Shown here one piece after another: positions 12,381 through 23,790 of a stretch of 64,000 nucleotides of DNA (position 1 is the stretch's first letter; every line of letters begins with the position of its first letter). The stretch is taken from NCBI GenBank assembly GCA_027886175.1, contig JAJNNQ010000010.1, forward strand, positions 3,697,001 to 3,761,000. Reading direction: 5' to 3'. The translations under genes were made by a program, and so were the position numbers. This DNA is from Phylloscopus collybita (lineage: Eukaryota > Chordata > Aves > Passeriformes > Phylloscopidae). The notes under the pieces were generated by a model that was not told the origin of the DNA, did no database searches, and saw only the letters and a program-made list of their open reading frames with translations.

Positions 12381-13610
12381 GTAAATGTGTTGCAAGAATG
12401 AAAAGGGTTCATGGACTACTTTAAAACTATACCCAAGCAATAAGTACAGAGTGTGGGGAAATAAGGAGATGTTCCTGACCCTTGTAAGAGCTATAGTATT
12501 GCATCTGGCCCACTTGAAAAGTAAATTGAGAACTGTTAAAAAGATAGGCAAATACATTTGTGTGCATTATATACTTCCATTTCTAAAGGAACCCTGACCA
12601 ACAAATGCACTGGGATGGCAGACGCACAATATTTTTTTTTTCTCCAAGGATTATTTCACCCACAGGACAAAAACAAAACACGCTAAAATGCGAACATGCC
12701 CTAATAGACAAATATTTAAAATACAGATTTTTTTAAAGGTGAATGAAAATATGTTTCTATTCTAGGACAAAACATATTTGTTCTAAGGCTAGCACAAGGG
12801 TAAAGAAAACTTCAAACAGAACTAAGGGAACAATATCCTTCATGAAGACTGTTTCATGTCACTTTTCCTTGTATGACCTTTACTTCTAACATATTGATTT
12901 TTTCCTAACCCAGCCTTGCTTTGCAGAAAAAAGGGGTATTGAGTCTTTGAGCTGCTTACATATCACTATTGTACATGCATTCTTAAAGGTGAAGGATCCC
13001 CTTTCAGAAGATGACTATCTGACTGACAATATGATTGGAATTGTCTGAGGACTTTTCATTTTAAATGTAGTGAGCCACATATATCAGTTTGGAGCAAGGG
13101 GAGGAGATGTGGAATAGCTCGGACGGCGCCGAGTTGATGAAGGATTTGCGCATGAAATGTGCTCAGTTATGGCCTTTTGTGTTTTGGGCAGGAGGGTGAG
13201 ATGGCAGGGGAAACCTCAATGCCTCTCACACTCCACTAAGAAATTGTGTTTTGCCTGTCCCTCTGCAGACCTCCCTAAATTCTGCTGAAAGGTTCTTCCT
13301 GTTGCTCCTGCCAAGGGTTCATTTCCATCCTCCCAAAACTTTGCTTGTTTAAGCCATCGCAAGAGCAGAGCTGCCGTTTATTGAAAGTGGAGAAAAGCAG
13401 TTCTGGATCAGAAAAAATTTCACCAAAACAGCACTTACTCTGCAAAATTAGGGCACAGCTATGTTCTTCCTTAAGCCATGATTCACCTCTCACTGGTATT
13501 TCTGTGAATCAGAAGCAACAGTAACTCCTTCACTGAGCCAGCCCTCCTGAAGCCGCACAAAGAGAGGGGAGATCGCGCATCTTGTCAGCCCTGTCTTTAC
13601 TCGTCACGAG
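12381..13610. other. Unique DNA with one CpG-rich spot
   Basis: No gene recognised. AT-rich until about 13090, then more complex. A short palindromic stem with CTCGG and CCGAG arms lies at 13117-13132 around GGCGCC, four CpG in 16 bases in an otherwise CpG-poor region. Minus-strand frames of 72-85 codons have no domain. Confidence 0.5.
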
Positions 13611-13790
13611 AAAAAAAAAAAAAAAAATGTCATTTTTGCTTGCAAGAAGACCCAGGAAATTCTACCAACGAGACAGAAAAACCACATTCACACACACCAG
13701 CGTTGAAAATGCACGTGGACAAACCCTCTGGAGTTGAGGAACGGAGCCGCCGCTCAGAGACATCGGCGGGAACCTTCCCTTTGGTCTCAG
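13530..13790. promoter_or_regulatory. CpG-retaining pocket interrupted by A17
   Basis: CpG dinucleotides recur in two short blocks, 13550-13610 and 13705-13790, separated by A17 at 13611-13627. This density is unusual for the window and resembles a small unmethylated element, but it is too short for a standard CpG island. The 162-codon plus frame that starts at 13640 is low-complexity around 13840-13890 (Gln, Asn, Pro from CAA repeats) and is not credible as a gene. Confidence 0.25.
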
Positions 13791-13836
13791 GACATGCCGA
13801 GCCCCTCTGTAAATTTTTTCACTCACGACATCCAAG

Positions 13837-13895
13837 CCACCAAAAAAAAAAACCACAACAACAACAACAACACAACCCACAAAAACCCAACAAAC
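13837..13895 (+). repeat. A/C-only tract with (CAA)n core, 59 bp
   Basis: Only A and C occur on the plus strand over 59 bases, with a CAA microsatellite core at about 13853-13871. Confidence 0.9.
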
Positions 13896-15160
13896 TGTGC
13901 GCACCAGGGGCTGCGCTTAGCAACCTCCACAGGCAAGTGCAAGGCAAGGCACAGCACCTTTGGAGCCAGGGCTTTTCAGATGCAAATGGGCTCGCACTGG
14001 ACTGGTTTTACCAGCTGTGGGGTTCAATGCACTCAACCCCCCACCCAGAAGTGAAAATGGCACAGAAAGCTGTAAACCAACTGGTGCTCAGCTGCAAGTG
14101 TCTTGTGCTTGCGCAGACTGTTGCATAAACAAAGGAATTTATTCAGAGCGTGATGGACATGAATTTATGCATGTAACCTCTGGCTCGGGGAGATGGATCT
14201 CCAGCCTTTGGCTGGTGTTTTGTGCATCACTATTCAAAACTTTGAAAACCCCGAAATGCAGACAGGTAACCCAGAGAGATAGATGGAAAAAAAAAAAATA
14301 AGTACATAAGGAGGGGGAAAAAAAATAAAAGAAATCAAAGCGTCATTTCTGTTACTTTTTGGTGTTTCATTTTGGAAAAATAAGCAAAAGGGAATCAAAG
14401 AAAACTTTTAAAACTCAAATAAAGAGTGATGAAAAGCAAGAAAATGAGAGAGAAGATGTTTCAGCACTGCCCTGACATTTCTGAATGAAAATTTTTAATT
14501 ACCTGTGAAAATATGACACATTATTTTGGCAGAGCAGAGAGCTTTCTCCAGGGAAGACGGAAGTTCATTTATAGAAGAAAAAAAAAAAACCACCTCAAAA
14601 TTCAGATTTTTTTTTTAAAGTAATTTTAGACAAAAATACAAAACTGGTACCTGTACAGCACCTACCAACTGCACTGGAATATCCAATTGATTCCCTGTTA
14701 ATTAGGATGACAGGTATTCTGTCCTCTGCTGCTGTGATGGCACAAGTAGACCCTGCTTGCTTAGAACAACTAGGGGAGCACAACAAGGCACACGACGAAT
14801 CTTATCCTCATTTCTTTGTACTACACAAAACACATCCTAAACCACACAGTTCTCACAGGCATGTGCTGCCTGCAGCTATTTTAATGCAGGGGCCAGATAT
14901 ATTGAAGCTGCACTGAGTTTCCCCTATCAGATTGCACTCCAACTCCAGCACAGTTGTCAGACTTTCTACTGCTCTTCTTCTCCTGATTCTTTCCCACCAC
15001 AATATGGGCATGCTGTAGTGTCTCTCGTCTGAAAACGAAAACATACACACTCTAGCCCACTCCTGTCTCTCCAATCACTGCTTCCTCTCATTTTCATTGT
15101 ACAAGCTGTTTATAGCTGCTGTCAGTTCTCCTTCCATTTTGTCCTAAACTGTTCCTAATC
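13896..15160. other. Unique DNA with several A-rich runs
   Basis: No gene recognised. A-rich runs occur at about 14286-14300 and 14319-14330, A12 at 14578-14589 and T10 at 14607-14616. Short frames (63-113 codons) have no domain. Confidence 0.55.
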
Positions 15161-16430
15161 TAATTTCTGCCCATTACACTCAATTGACACAGTTTCCACC
15201 AGTCTCCAGTCAGCTGTTCTGAGTCAAAGCCCCAACCATACCCTTCTCATTTTGCCAAGGTCCTTTTGACACAGTTTTCCATGATGTTTTCATTAGTTTC
15301 CTATTCTTTGACTGTCCTGACACACACCCTCTATGTTCTCCTCTAGCCTTATCCTTACACTGCTCAACTTCCCGTGAAGGTTTTGCCTTCTCACTTGGAC
15401 CCATTTTTCTCTTCCTGCCCTCATCTCTGGGCCAGTTCATCAAGGAAATGCAATGATTTCATACTGATGCCTCAAAGATCTCTGTTTACCCCAGATGTGC
15501 CTCCTGTCCAAGTTAAATCCCTTCCCAGCACCTCCACACAGAAATTGAGAAAGCAGCTCAGGCTTCAGTGTAACAAACAGGGCAGTGAGTGTCTTCCTTG
15601 GCTCCCCCAACACCACCTCATGTTTACTCACCATGGACATCACCCCTATCTGCCTATTTCTCAGCCCCAGCCTTCACTTTTGAAGACGACCTTGCTCAAA
15701 GCACTTCTCAAAAACACAGCCTTGCCCGTGCTGGCCAAAGCCTTGTCACCATGGAATCGTGACCAACAAAACATCTTTCTCCACAGCTTCAACAAGCACA
15801 ACCTTGCCCTGCTGGTATCCTTTGAGAATATTCCCATAAATGGGCTTTTCCTAGCCCACTGCTTTGACTATCTCAACCCTCTCTCCCCATCCCTCTGCTG
15901 CCCTCCCCCGCCAACCTGCATCAAACATAAGCTACTTGTCTTCACGTTCAAGGCCCTTCAGAGATAATACCTATGTACCAATCATCTCTTTTTCTTTGTC
16001 AGGAAGCTGAACCTCATCTCCAAGGAGCCAGTAATGCCAGCTTCCAGCACACACTTGTTCTATTTTTTTCAAACAAGCACCTTTCCACTGTCACACATCC
16101 TGCCCTTCACTCTTGGGAGAAAACATCTATAGAGACACCTCATTATACGTCCTCAAATCCTTCTTAATTTTTTTTCTTTTTTTTTTTCTTTTTGAGGTCT
16201 GTAAAAGCCCTGAGAACTGTCCTAGCTGCTGCTAGGATAAGACCACTGCCAAATATGCTAACTGGTATTAAGCTCTTCATTCTAAACCCTTTTTGTGTGC
16301 AGGTATCACCTCCCCACCAACACGTAAGTTGCAAGCTCTTGGGGTGTGGATTGTCTTTTTGATTTGTGTTTGCACAGTGTGTAGCACAACAGAGTCCTGA
16401 CCCTTACCAGATTCTATGGAAGTGAAAAAA
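15160..16430 (+). mobile_element. Ancient LINE-like remnant (3' part)
   Basis: The last ~100 bases (16326-16420) read like the 3' tail shared by L2-type LINEs and derived SINEs in amniotes: AGCTCTTGGGG, a TGTCTTTTT stretch, then CACAGTG and TAGCACAA words before AGTCCTG. Upstream, 16140-16260 (CTCAAATCC, then GAACTGTCCTAG, then GACCACTGCC) and 15900-15960 match, from memory, a repeat common in turtle genomes. The frame 15374-15967 (197 codons) includes KLLVFTFKAL, reminiscent of the C-terminal region of CR1/L2 reverse transcriptases, but no catalytic motif is present, so it is dead. A T-rich insertion lies at 16168-16194. Family name and 5' limit are uncertain. Confidence 0.45.
16168..16194 (+). 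repeat. T-rich run within the LINE-like remnant
   Basis: T8, C, T11, C, T5 type tract interrupting the old repeat, a simple-sequence expansion. Confidence 0.85.
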
Positions 16431-17530
16431 AAGTGGCGAATGGGATGTTAGAGAAAGGGTTAATCAGTTTACATCAATTAGTTGGTAACCAGATACCTTT
16501 CTGGGACAAATTACAGGCTAATTAGACTGTCCTAATGATGTCATGTTTCCATCTTGCACTTCACTTGTTAAGACGTTGTAGTGCCCTGCTGAGAAAAGCA
16601 TGTGGGTGGAACTTCTGTAAGAGTGATCTCTTTCCCCCTGCAATTTTTTAAATTTTAATTATATTTTTCTTTTTACTTATACATTAAAAAAAAACCACAT
16701 GTCAAAGAATTTGCAAATTTGGGTGATTATAAAACAAAACTATCCTTCCAAGTTATTTTTCGACTAGTTCTATTCTGAATTTGTCTTTTACAATTATGAA
16801 CTCTTTCAGATTGTGGCTACACAACTATATTCTGCTCCTTCCTGAGGGTCTGGAGTTTAGTTTTGTTTTGAGTCTTTTTTTTTTTTCCCCCAAGTCAAGA
16901 ATAATTCTTCATTTTTGCTCCAATCATCTTCTACAGTTATTAATTCAAAAACCTCAACAGCAGTAAAGACAAGTAACCACTTGAAGCCAAACAAGTCACT
17001 TGTTCAGGATGGTAAACTTTTTGATGTACACTGCTTTCTCACTGATTCTATCTAATATAATAATTACAAGCAATCTCTAATAATAATACAGCCAATAATT
17101 ACTGATGAATGGAATAATTATCAACAATAGTTAGCACTGAAAAATACTCTCCATGCTGAAACTTCTTTGTGAGCCAAGTGTTATTTCAGAACAAGCTGGT
17201 ATTTAAGAAGAAAATTACCTGTATTGTTATATCCACAAGCTTTCATTTCTCTTTGGAAGGTACGTGGGTGTGATTTGTGCAATTCTCACTATATGTGGAG
17301 CAAAATATGACACACAGAATCTGAATGTGCAAAAGCACATACAGATAAGAGAAGCTGTATTAAAGGCTGTATATTGCCACTTGCAACATAAACTGTCTTT
17401 TGAAACAATTTTTTCAAAGCAAGTGGCTGTCTCTGTAGACCACAGGTGAACCATCACCACCACTTCTTTTGTGACCATGGTGTTTACTGAAACTTTAGCT
17501 GAAATTTTATTATCTGCCTTGTCCTCCTTG
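16431..17530. other. AT-rich unique DNA
   Basis: No gene seen. T12 at 16875-16886 and clusters of AAT/ATT words around 17055-17130. A 119-codon minus frame (17227-17586) has no recognisable domain. Confidence 0.55.
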
Positions 17531-17533
17531 CAG

Positions 17534-17657
17534 CTTGAATTTTCATCTGCATCAGCTCCTGGGAAGGGAATTAATTTGTGTACCAAAGCTCAGGCTTTGC
17601 CATCACCTCAAGGGTGCTCTTCAGGATGTGCCAGCATGCACTGGTGTGACAAACAAG
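17534..17657 (+). ncRNA. Candidate exon of an unknown transcript
   Basis: A pyrimidine-rich tract ending in TTGCAG (17528-17533) is a good splice acceptor. 124 bases later, AACAAG|GTAAGA (donor GT at 17658-17659) is a good splice donor. One frame is open throughout, but the peptide has no domain or known similarity. Isolated acceptor-donor pairs arise by chance in 64 kb, so this is a low-confidence candidate for a lncRNA or alternative 5' exon. Confidence 0.12.
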
Positions 17658-17659
17658 GT

Positions 17660-19570
17660 AAGAATTGAAAATATGATACCACTAAGTTTTTAAGCTCCAT
17701 GACATGCACACCAATTCCTCTTCTGCCACTTTCAAATGAGTCACTAACGCTGCCTTTCTTCTTAATCACTGAAACAAAACAAAGGGAAGACAGTAAAGAT
17801 GTCTTATTTGTCTCCTTTCATCCTCAGAGGTTTGGGTTTATTTCTCCAGGTATTGTTTATACTCTGGAACTGCTGGTTTGTTGCAGCTTTGGTTTCTTTC
17901 ACATCTCCAAATGTTGACCAAGGCACCAGGGGCACCACCAGTGAGAGGGGCAGACCCACCAGGACGTGTCCCTATGGGGGATGATCTGTGGTCGCTGTCC
18001 CCACATCCTCCAGGGCCCACACAAATGCAGAGCAAGTTAAAAATGGCTTGATTTCAGGAAAGGTGGCCTAAACTAGTTTAAATATTTAGCATTTACCCCA
18101 GCCTGTAAGTCTACCCATGCCTAATTCCCACAGACCCGCTGATGGTGCAGATTTTCCTGCAGCTCAGCTCTAAATGACTGACTTCTTCCTTATAAAAACG
18201 ATCTCATTAAGTAAAATTATCCCATTGTTTCAACACTTTCTTCCACAAACCCATTTAAGCACCAGTTTAAAACCTAACACCAAGCAGTTATTTCTGCTGT
18301 TACCATCTGTTGCATATAGACTTGAGCAAAGGATTTACGTACAGTCTGTCCAAAAGTGAAAAGGGCAAGACAAAAAAAAAAAAAAAAAAAAATCCGTAAT
18401 CCTATACCACCCCAGAGATCTTAAAATTGGCTTATTCTGGCTGCATTCAACTGGAACTATCAGCAATTTTTCAGGAAAATCTTGTCTAATGACATTCCCC
18501 AAAGGTTCATTGACATGCTCTTTTCTGATCAGAATAAATGGTGGAAAAGTCCTTTTTATTTTTTCCCTTTCATGCCAGGATTTCAGTGGCTATTTAGACT
18601 TCTTGTTTTTATTTTGATTCTTAGTGTAAGTCAAATATTTATGCTAATTCTTTGGCGCCAAACTGATAAAATTAGGAAGATGACAGGTAGAACAGGCAAT
18701 GTTCTCACTACACTGAACTTCAAGATTTGGATATTTAAGTGATGATATCCAGAAAAATATAAGCATAAAACCTTTAAAATGCAGTCCTGCCCTAGCTATA
18801 ATTTCCTCCTATCATCTTTAGAATATTCTTAATGAATACATAGTGAGAAATAGTATGCACACTGTCTATCCATAAATAGGACTTAACACATCCTCAAGTG
18901 CATTAGGTGAAATTTATGAATTGCTGAAGTGTTTTCAGAGTAGTTACTGTTCTTAGCGGGTCATATTTGAAACACAGAAGTCTCATCTGTACTTCAACAA
19001 ATTCATTAATAAATTATCCAAAGATCTGTATTTGTTTACAAATACATTTGAATATACATGTACATGTTTTCTATGGTAAGCATGTTCAACAAAAAAAGGT
19101 CTTAGTTTATTAACTGGCCTCTATTTAATAAAAGGAATGAGATAAATCACCCTCTTGCCAAAGAACTGAATATCAGTGTGACCAGACAGTTCTGCTGAAC
19201 TGTTTCCTACTAAAGAAAAGGTTCAGACCTTTGTGCTACTCCTCTGCACCCCAATATCAGCAATTGGGTGCTTTAACTGAATACAGTCACCTACAGAAGA
19301 CATACTCATCAGCGGGCTGTACTGAAGAATTGGGGTGCAAAATCAAGAGCAAACCTAGGATAAAGTCTCAGTGATCCAACTCAGGCCTTAAACAACCCCT
19401 GATCTCTCAATGTAGGAGCTGCATGCAGTTAAGCAGGAACAGAAAGGTGGGAAAGAAAGGAAAGGAATTTATGGCATCAAGATAAATGTCTGAACCGCTG
19501 ATTCAGGCTCTGAAGAACGTCTTCTGATTGAACTAGGAGTTCTGTTTTGGTGGGTGATGCAAAGAGGAAG
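17660..19570. other. Unique DNA, no gene seen
   Basis: No gene or recognised repeat. A21 lies at 18372-18392. A short GC-richer piece (17920-18020) gives overlapping 61-65 codon frames with no domain. ACATGTACATGT at about 19055-19066 is a 12-bp self-complementary word. Confidence 0.55.
18372..18392 (+). repeat. Poly(A) run, 21 bases
   Basis: Uninterrupted A21; no duplicated flanks or retrotransposed body recognised. Confidence 0.95.
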
Positions 19571-19579
19571 AGGGCCCCT

Positions 19580-20010
19580 AGCTTTAGTGGTGCAATGGCA
19601 CAGCACTTCCAGAAACAGCAATACAGCTTCAAAAGGGCCACAAAGCTGCCGCTTCGCAGCAGCATCCCGTTCTTAATTAACATTTTTGGAAACACTGCAA
19701 TTCAGCTGTATGGCCATTCCATCTCAATTGATAGCTGACTGGAAGTGATTTTCACAGCTGGGCTGCCGATCCAATGCCCAGGGAGGAGGCAATATCCCTA
19801 ATTTTGCAGCCCTGTTTACAACCGTAATTAATATTTCTGGAAGTGCTGCACGGCAGCTCGGTGACCACGCTGCCTCACTCGATATCCAGTTGGATCCTGA
19901 GTTGCAGCTGAGCTCCATACCTGGTGGTGCCACTGCACAAAGAGCTGGTGCTGCCACAAGTCAGTTTTGACATCCCTGCTGGTAGCTTCCAGAATATCAC
20001 TGGTAATTTA
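19580..20010. repeat. Diverged module of direct and inverted units, unknown family
   Basis: Two 69-base segments, 19674-19742 and 19825-19893, align without gaps at 45 of 69 positions, and 16 of the 24 differences are transitions, as expected for old duplicated DNA. Both begin TAATTAA and end TGG. TTTCTGGAAGTGCTG at 19834-19848 also occurs inverted at 19601-19615, and a shorter inverted echo lies at 19986-19996. The segment is GC- and CpG-richer than its surroundings. It may be an ancient DNA transposon with internal repeats, or an exapted repeat. The 72-codon minus frame here is not credible. Confidence 0.5.
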
Positions 20011-20840
20011 TAGTTAATGACAAGTCTTTAAAATTTGACATTCTTAGCAACACCCTGAGCATGAAACAAATATATATTAAAAACAAAACAACAGCGACAA
20101 AAAAATCAAGTGCCTATTACACTCCACTACATTAGCAAATTCCCAATCACTCATGTCCCATAATTGCAGGGCTCCCACTGAGTTCCATGGGACTGATCTC
20201 ACTAAAGTCCTGCTCTTCTAGGATATTTAAGAGTTCCTACAACTCCTAAGTAGGGCAGTAACAGCCCACTGTGTAATCATGGCTGTACACATATGAAGTG
20301 TGTATTACCAGCTCCTTTAGAGGAGGAAGACTTGGTCTCACACTGAAAGAATATTCTTCAATTAACATAATTCGGCCATGTTAATAATGGATATCTGGCA
20401 GAATCTGCATGGGAGTTTTACATGCCAAAATGTATTATTAGAGTTTTGACTGTGGGATCTTTCTGCTGCATCATATTGAGTACAGAACATGAGACGGTGG
20501 AACTTTAAATGAGATGTGTATTTTTACACTCCTGCCATAAAATTCACACTCCTAAGGAACCCCACCAGCTTTACTGGACAAAATGAAGAAAAAAAACCAA
20601 CTTTTGGGTTTGGTGATCTAGCATGAAGCATATTGCTGATAAAACTGGTATATGCTCAAAATAGAAGGTTTGTGTAGGTGCTAATGTATGTCATATTTCA
20701 AAGCCATGCATCAGTGTTTGTTACTGAAGGCAAATCAGGCCAAACTAAGATTACTTTCCCTAAGATTTCCAAAGTTCAAAGATCAGACACGGCCAGAGAA
20801 TTAAGTGAAACCTCATAAAAGGCAGCAAAACCAAAGTCAG
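20011..20840. other. AT-rich unique DNA
   Basis: No gene or repeat recognised; no frame of note. Confidence 0.55.
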
Positions 20841-21470
20841 CTGCGGCCCAAGTAGTGGATTTCTCATTTGATGCTTTTGTTTGTACAGAGCTTGTTTTCC
20901 CTCCTCACCATTTACAAAGCGTGGATTTGATGGCACAGATTCCCCACGTGTTTCGTGCTTTTCAAGGCAAATTGCATAAAAGAAGAATTTGTTCTATGCC
21001 CATTCTGCTTTGTTACATTTGTAAGTGTTCCCTTGCTTACTTTATATCTCTTGTTATATTAATCTTGTTCCCCTGGAATGAGAAAGGGCTGGGGAGTGGG
21101 GTGGGGGATTGATTGTTTGTTTGTTTTATTCTAACCACCAACCGAAACCAAAGGCATTAAAAGTGCCCAATGAGGGGAATGAGAGAAGATCACCAAGTCA
21201 GGCCACTAAACAAAACAAAAGTGTGTGTGTGTATGGGGGGGAGGGAGAAGATTAATCTTATTAGGATCGTATATCATGAGGTTGTCAGGTGTGAAAGCAA
21301 ACGAATGGCCTCTGTTTATCTGAGCTAAACCGTGTGGTTCACCAAAAGACTCACTCCAAGCAGGGTTGGTTTTTTTTTACCCTTAATAAATTGGCCAAGT
21401 CGGTGCAGAATGTTGATAATGAAGTATGTGCAAGGGAGGTCTGAGCTCTTACCTTCCAGTGTTTAGATGC
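20840..21470. promoter_or_regulatory. Candidate conserved noncoding element with T-box site
   Basis: Complex sequence with retained CpG. It contains the T-box decamer AGGTGTGAAA at 21287-21296 and an E-box, CACGTG, near 20946. A (GT)6 microsatellite and G7 run interrupt it at 21221-21241. The pattern resembles vertebrate developmental enhancers, which is inference only. The 85-codon plus frame ends in low-complexity G-rich DNA and has no domain. Confidence 0.3.
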
Positions 21471-21479
21471 AACCAAGCC

Positions 21480-21518
21480 TTTTTTTTTTTTTTTTTTTTT
21501 TTTCCCCTCCTTTTTTTT
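21480..21518 (+). repeat. T24, C-rich spacer, T8
   Basis: T24 at 21480-21503, CCCCTCC, then T8 at 21511-21518, a 39-base homopyrimidine tract. Confidence 0.95.
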
Positions 21519-21559
21519 ATCACAGCTGATTCAGAAAGCCCTTTGGAAAGATGAAGTAG

Positions 21560-21740
21560 GTAGAAATCAAAATAAATGGATTCTATTAAAACCAGCAATG
21601 CATCAACTGCTTGATAAAGTGATTAATAAACAGCTTAGGATGGTGATTGATTAAACTCTTTAATCAAAGTGCTAAACTGACTTAATATGGATAGTTTCAA
21701 CACGTTCAAAGTATACATTTTCTCAGCCGAGGGTTCAGAG
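21560..21740. promoter_or_regulatory. Candidate enhancer with homeodomain palindrome
   Basis: Dense homeodomain- or HNF1-type words (GATTAATAA, TGATTGATTAA, TTTAATCAAAG). TTGATTAAA (21647-21655) and TTTAATCAA (21659-21667) form a 9-bp-arm palindrome around CTC, a geometry suited to dimeric homeodomain binding. No coding potential. Confidence 0.3.
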
Positions 21741-23690
21741 TTGTTTATATAACTTTTCTGAAGTGTATCCCACAGGTCTCACCTGCAGATAGTGAGGACT
21801 GTGGAATGTGGAAGTATTACAAAGTGCCACATACATCGCATTAGTTGCTGAAAATGTGCAAGGAAATGATTCTGTTTTCACCAGACAAACATTGGGGTTT
21901 ATTGCAATGAAGGAGCACAGCAAAAAAAAATAAAAATAAAAATCACCTTTTGAACTATTCTGTGGAACATGATCAGGCTGAGGAGGAGTGTGTAATCTAA
22001 ACACAACAGTGACAGAAAGGGATTACTTTGTGTAAAGGAGAGTTTACTTACTGCAAAAGAACTTATTTCATTTGCTTTGATACCTGATGTCATTTCCACA
22101 CAATCAATCAGTCATCAGCTGGGTTCATTAGCTTAATTCATTATTCTAGAATCCATAGAAGGCTCTGCAATTCCGTAGGCACACATGTGCCCAACACCAC
22201 CTACTCTCAAAACTTTTTGTCATCTGAATAGAGTAGCACGTCAGCTGTCATTCAGAATTACAGAAGAAAAAAGTTTTGAAGGATGACCTGAATATATCAA
22301 AAATCTAAAAACAACCCTAAAACAAAATGCCAAAAGCAACTGTGGAAAACTAAAGTCTGTCCTGCTTTTGATGCCAGCATCGGGGGAGGGAGGAATCCTG
22401 ACTCACAAGCTTCCAAAGCTGCCTAATCGCTTTGAACACTGAGATTTAGAAAGTTTGAAAAATCCCTATACAATTATTTTTAGAACTTGATCTGTGGAGA
22501 CTTCCTCCATTTCCTTCCCTTTTTTTTTTTTTTTCTTTTAACTTAATTTTGGTTATCAAAAAATAAAAAAAGAAATAAGCTGCCTTTTAAACTGGGCATC
22601 CCACACAGTAAAAAAAACCCCACATGGTAAGAGGAAGAGCATCCATTCCATTTGCTTCAATCTGAAGACCTGAGATAGCTCTGAAAGCCTGTCCTGTAAT
22701 CTAAATGTCTGTAGCCTTGTAAAAAGTAATAAACATTAGTATACTTTTAATGCACCATAACAATTTTTAAGCTCAAACTATCAATCACTATTACACAGAG
22801 CCTCTTCCTGCACACAAGCCAAAGTGTTTCAGGTAGCAATATAATTATCCTGTTATGAGCATATATAAAACAAACACCCCGTATAAGACCTTGCAAGAGC
22901 AAGGTACTTCACATTCAGAATCCCTGGAGGAGGGGCAATTCTGCAAGAGAAAACTAATAATGTGTAATGGTCTGAGCGAATCTGCACAGGGATTTCCAAT
23001 AGTCTCATCATTGTAAAATATATGGGACAAACAAATCACTTAAATAGCTTGGAAAGTGGCTGTGCAGTGTTTTATAAACAATCAATAGAGCTTTAAAATC
23101 AATATCTTGATGAACCACCAGCCATTGGAGGTTATTAAGCAGAGTGAGTTTTCTGTAGGAATATACAACTGGAACAGCTATTTGAGAACAGATTTAAGCC
23201 CACCTTGCTCCACCTCCTGCTTCCTCCACTGAAACAAGGCAGATATGTATAGGAAAGCCATGCACACAGTACCATGAAATGGAGTAATTTCTCCCAGACT
23301 ACATTGTCACTTCAGACCTAACTATGAAGACTTTAAGTCTTTCTGTAGAGTTAAAATTTTTACAAGTATTAGGTACTTAAGAGTTTCCCATATTTTCTTA
23401 CAGTGCTTTTATTCAGGGTGTCAGAAGATGGAATGGAAATTAAATTGATACAGAGGCTCTTTCAACTACAGAGTTACTTCTAAAGCAGTAATCAACAAAT
23501 GCTTACTTCATATGTTAAAACTCCAGAGAACAACATGAACTTATCACACCCAAAAATAGCCATTCAGAAGAGATTTGCCCATGGATAAAACCTAATAAAA
23601 GCATGGGTAAAACAGGGAAAGAGGATGGATATGGACACTGCAAAAAAAAATTCCAAAATACAGAAAGCTGAGCTTTAGAAAGGATGTGGA
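21741..23690. other. Unique DNA, no gene seen
   Basis: No gene recognised. A-rich tract at 21921-21945, T15 at 22520-22534 and A-rich patches at 22557-22575. An 89-codon minus frame has no domain. Confidence 0.55.
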
Positions 23691-23790
23691 ATTCATAGAA
23701 TCACTGAATGATTGAGGTTGAAAGGGACCTTAAAGGTCATCTGATTCCAACTCCCTTACCATGGGCAGGGCACCTTCTGCGAGACCCTGT
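23691..23790 (-). mobile_element. CR1 LINE 3' end, truncated
   Basis: Read on the plus strand it begins with TCATAGAATCA-type words, the reverse complement of the CR1 terminal ATTCTATGA repeat, followed by GGTTGAAAGGGACCTTAAAG and CATGGGCAGGG. This is the avian CR1 3'-UTR in reverse. About 100 bp remain, so it is a 5'-truncated, diverged and inactive copy. Confidence 0.88.

Noticed and set aside
13640..14128. 162-codon plus-strand frame as a gene
   Set aside because: It spans an A/C-only CAA repeat and overlaps equally long frames in other phases; no domain.
15374..15967. 197-codon plus-strand frame as a protein gene
   Set aside because: It lies in an old LINE-like remnant, has no catalytic motif, promoter or splice context, and its composition follows the pyrimidine-rich DNA.
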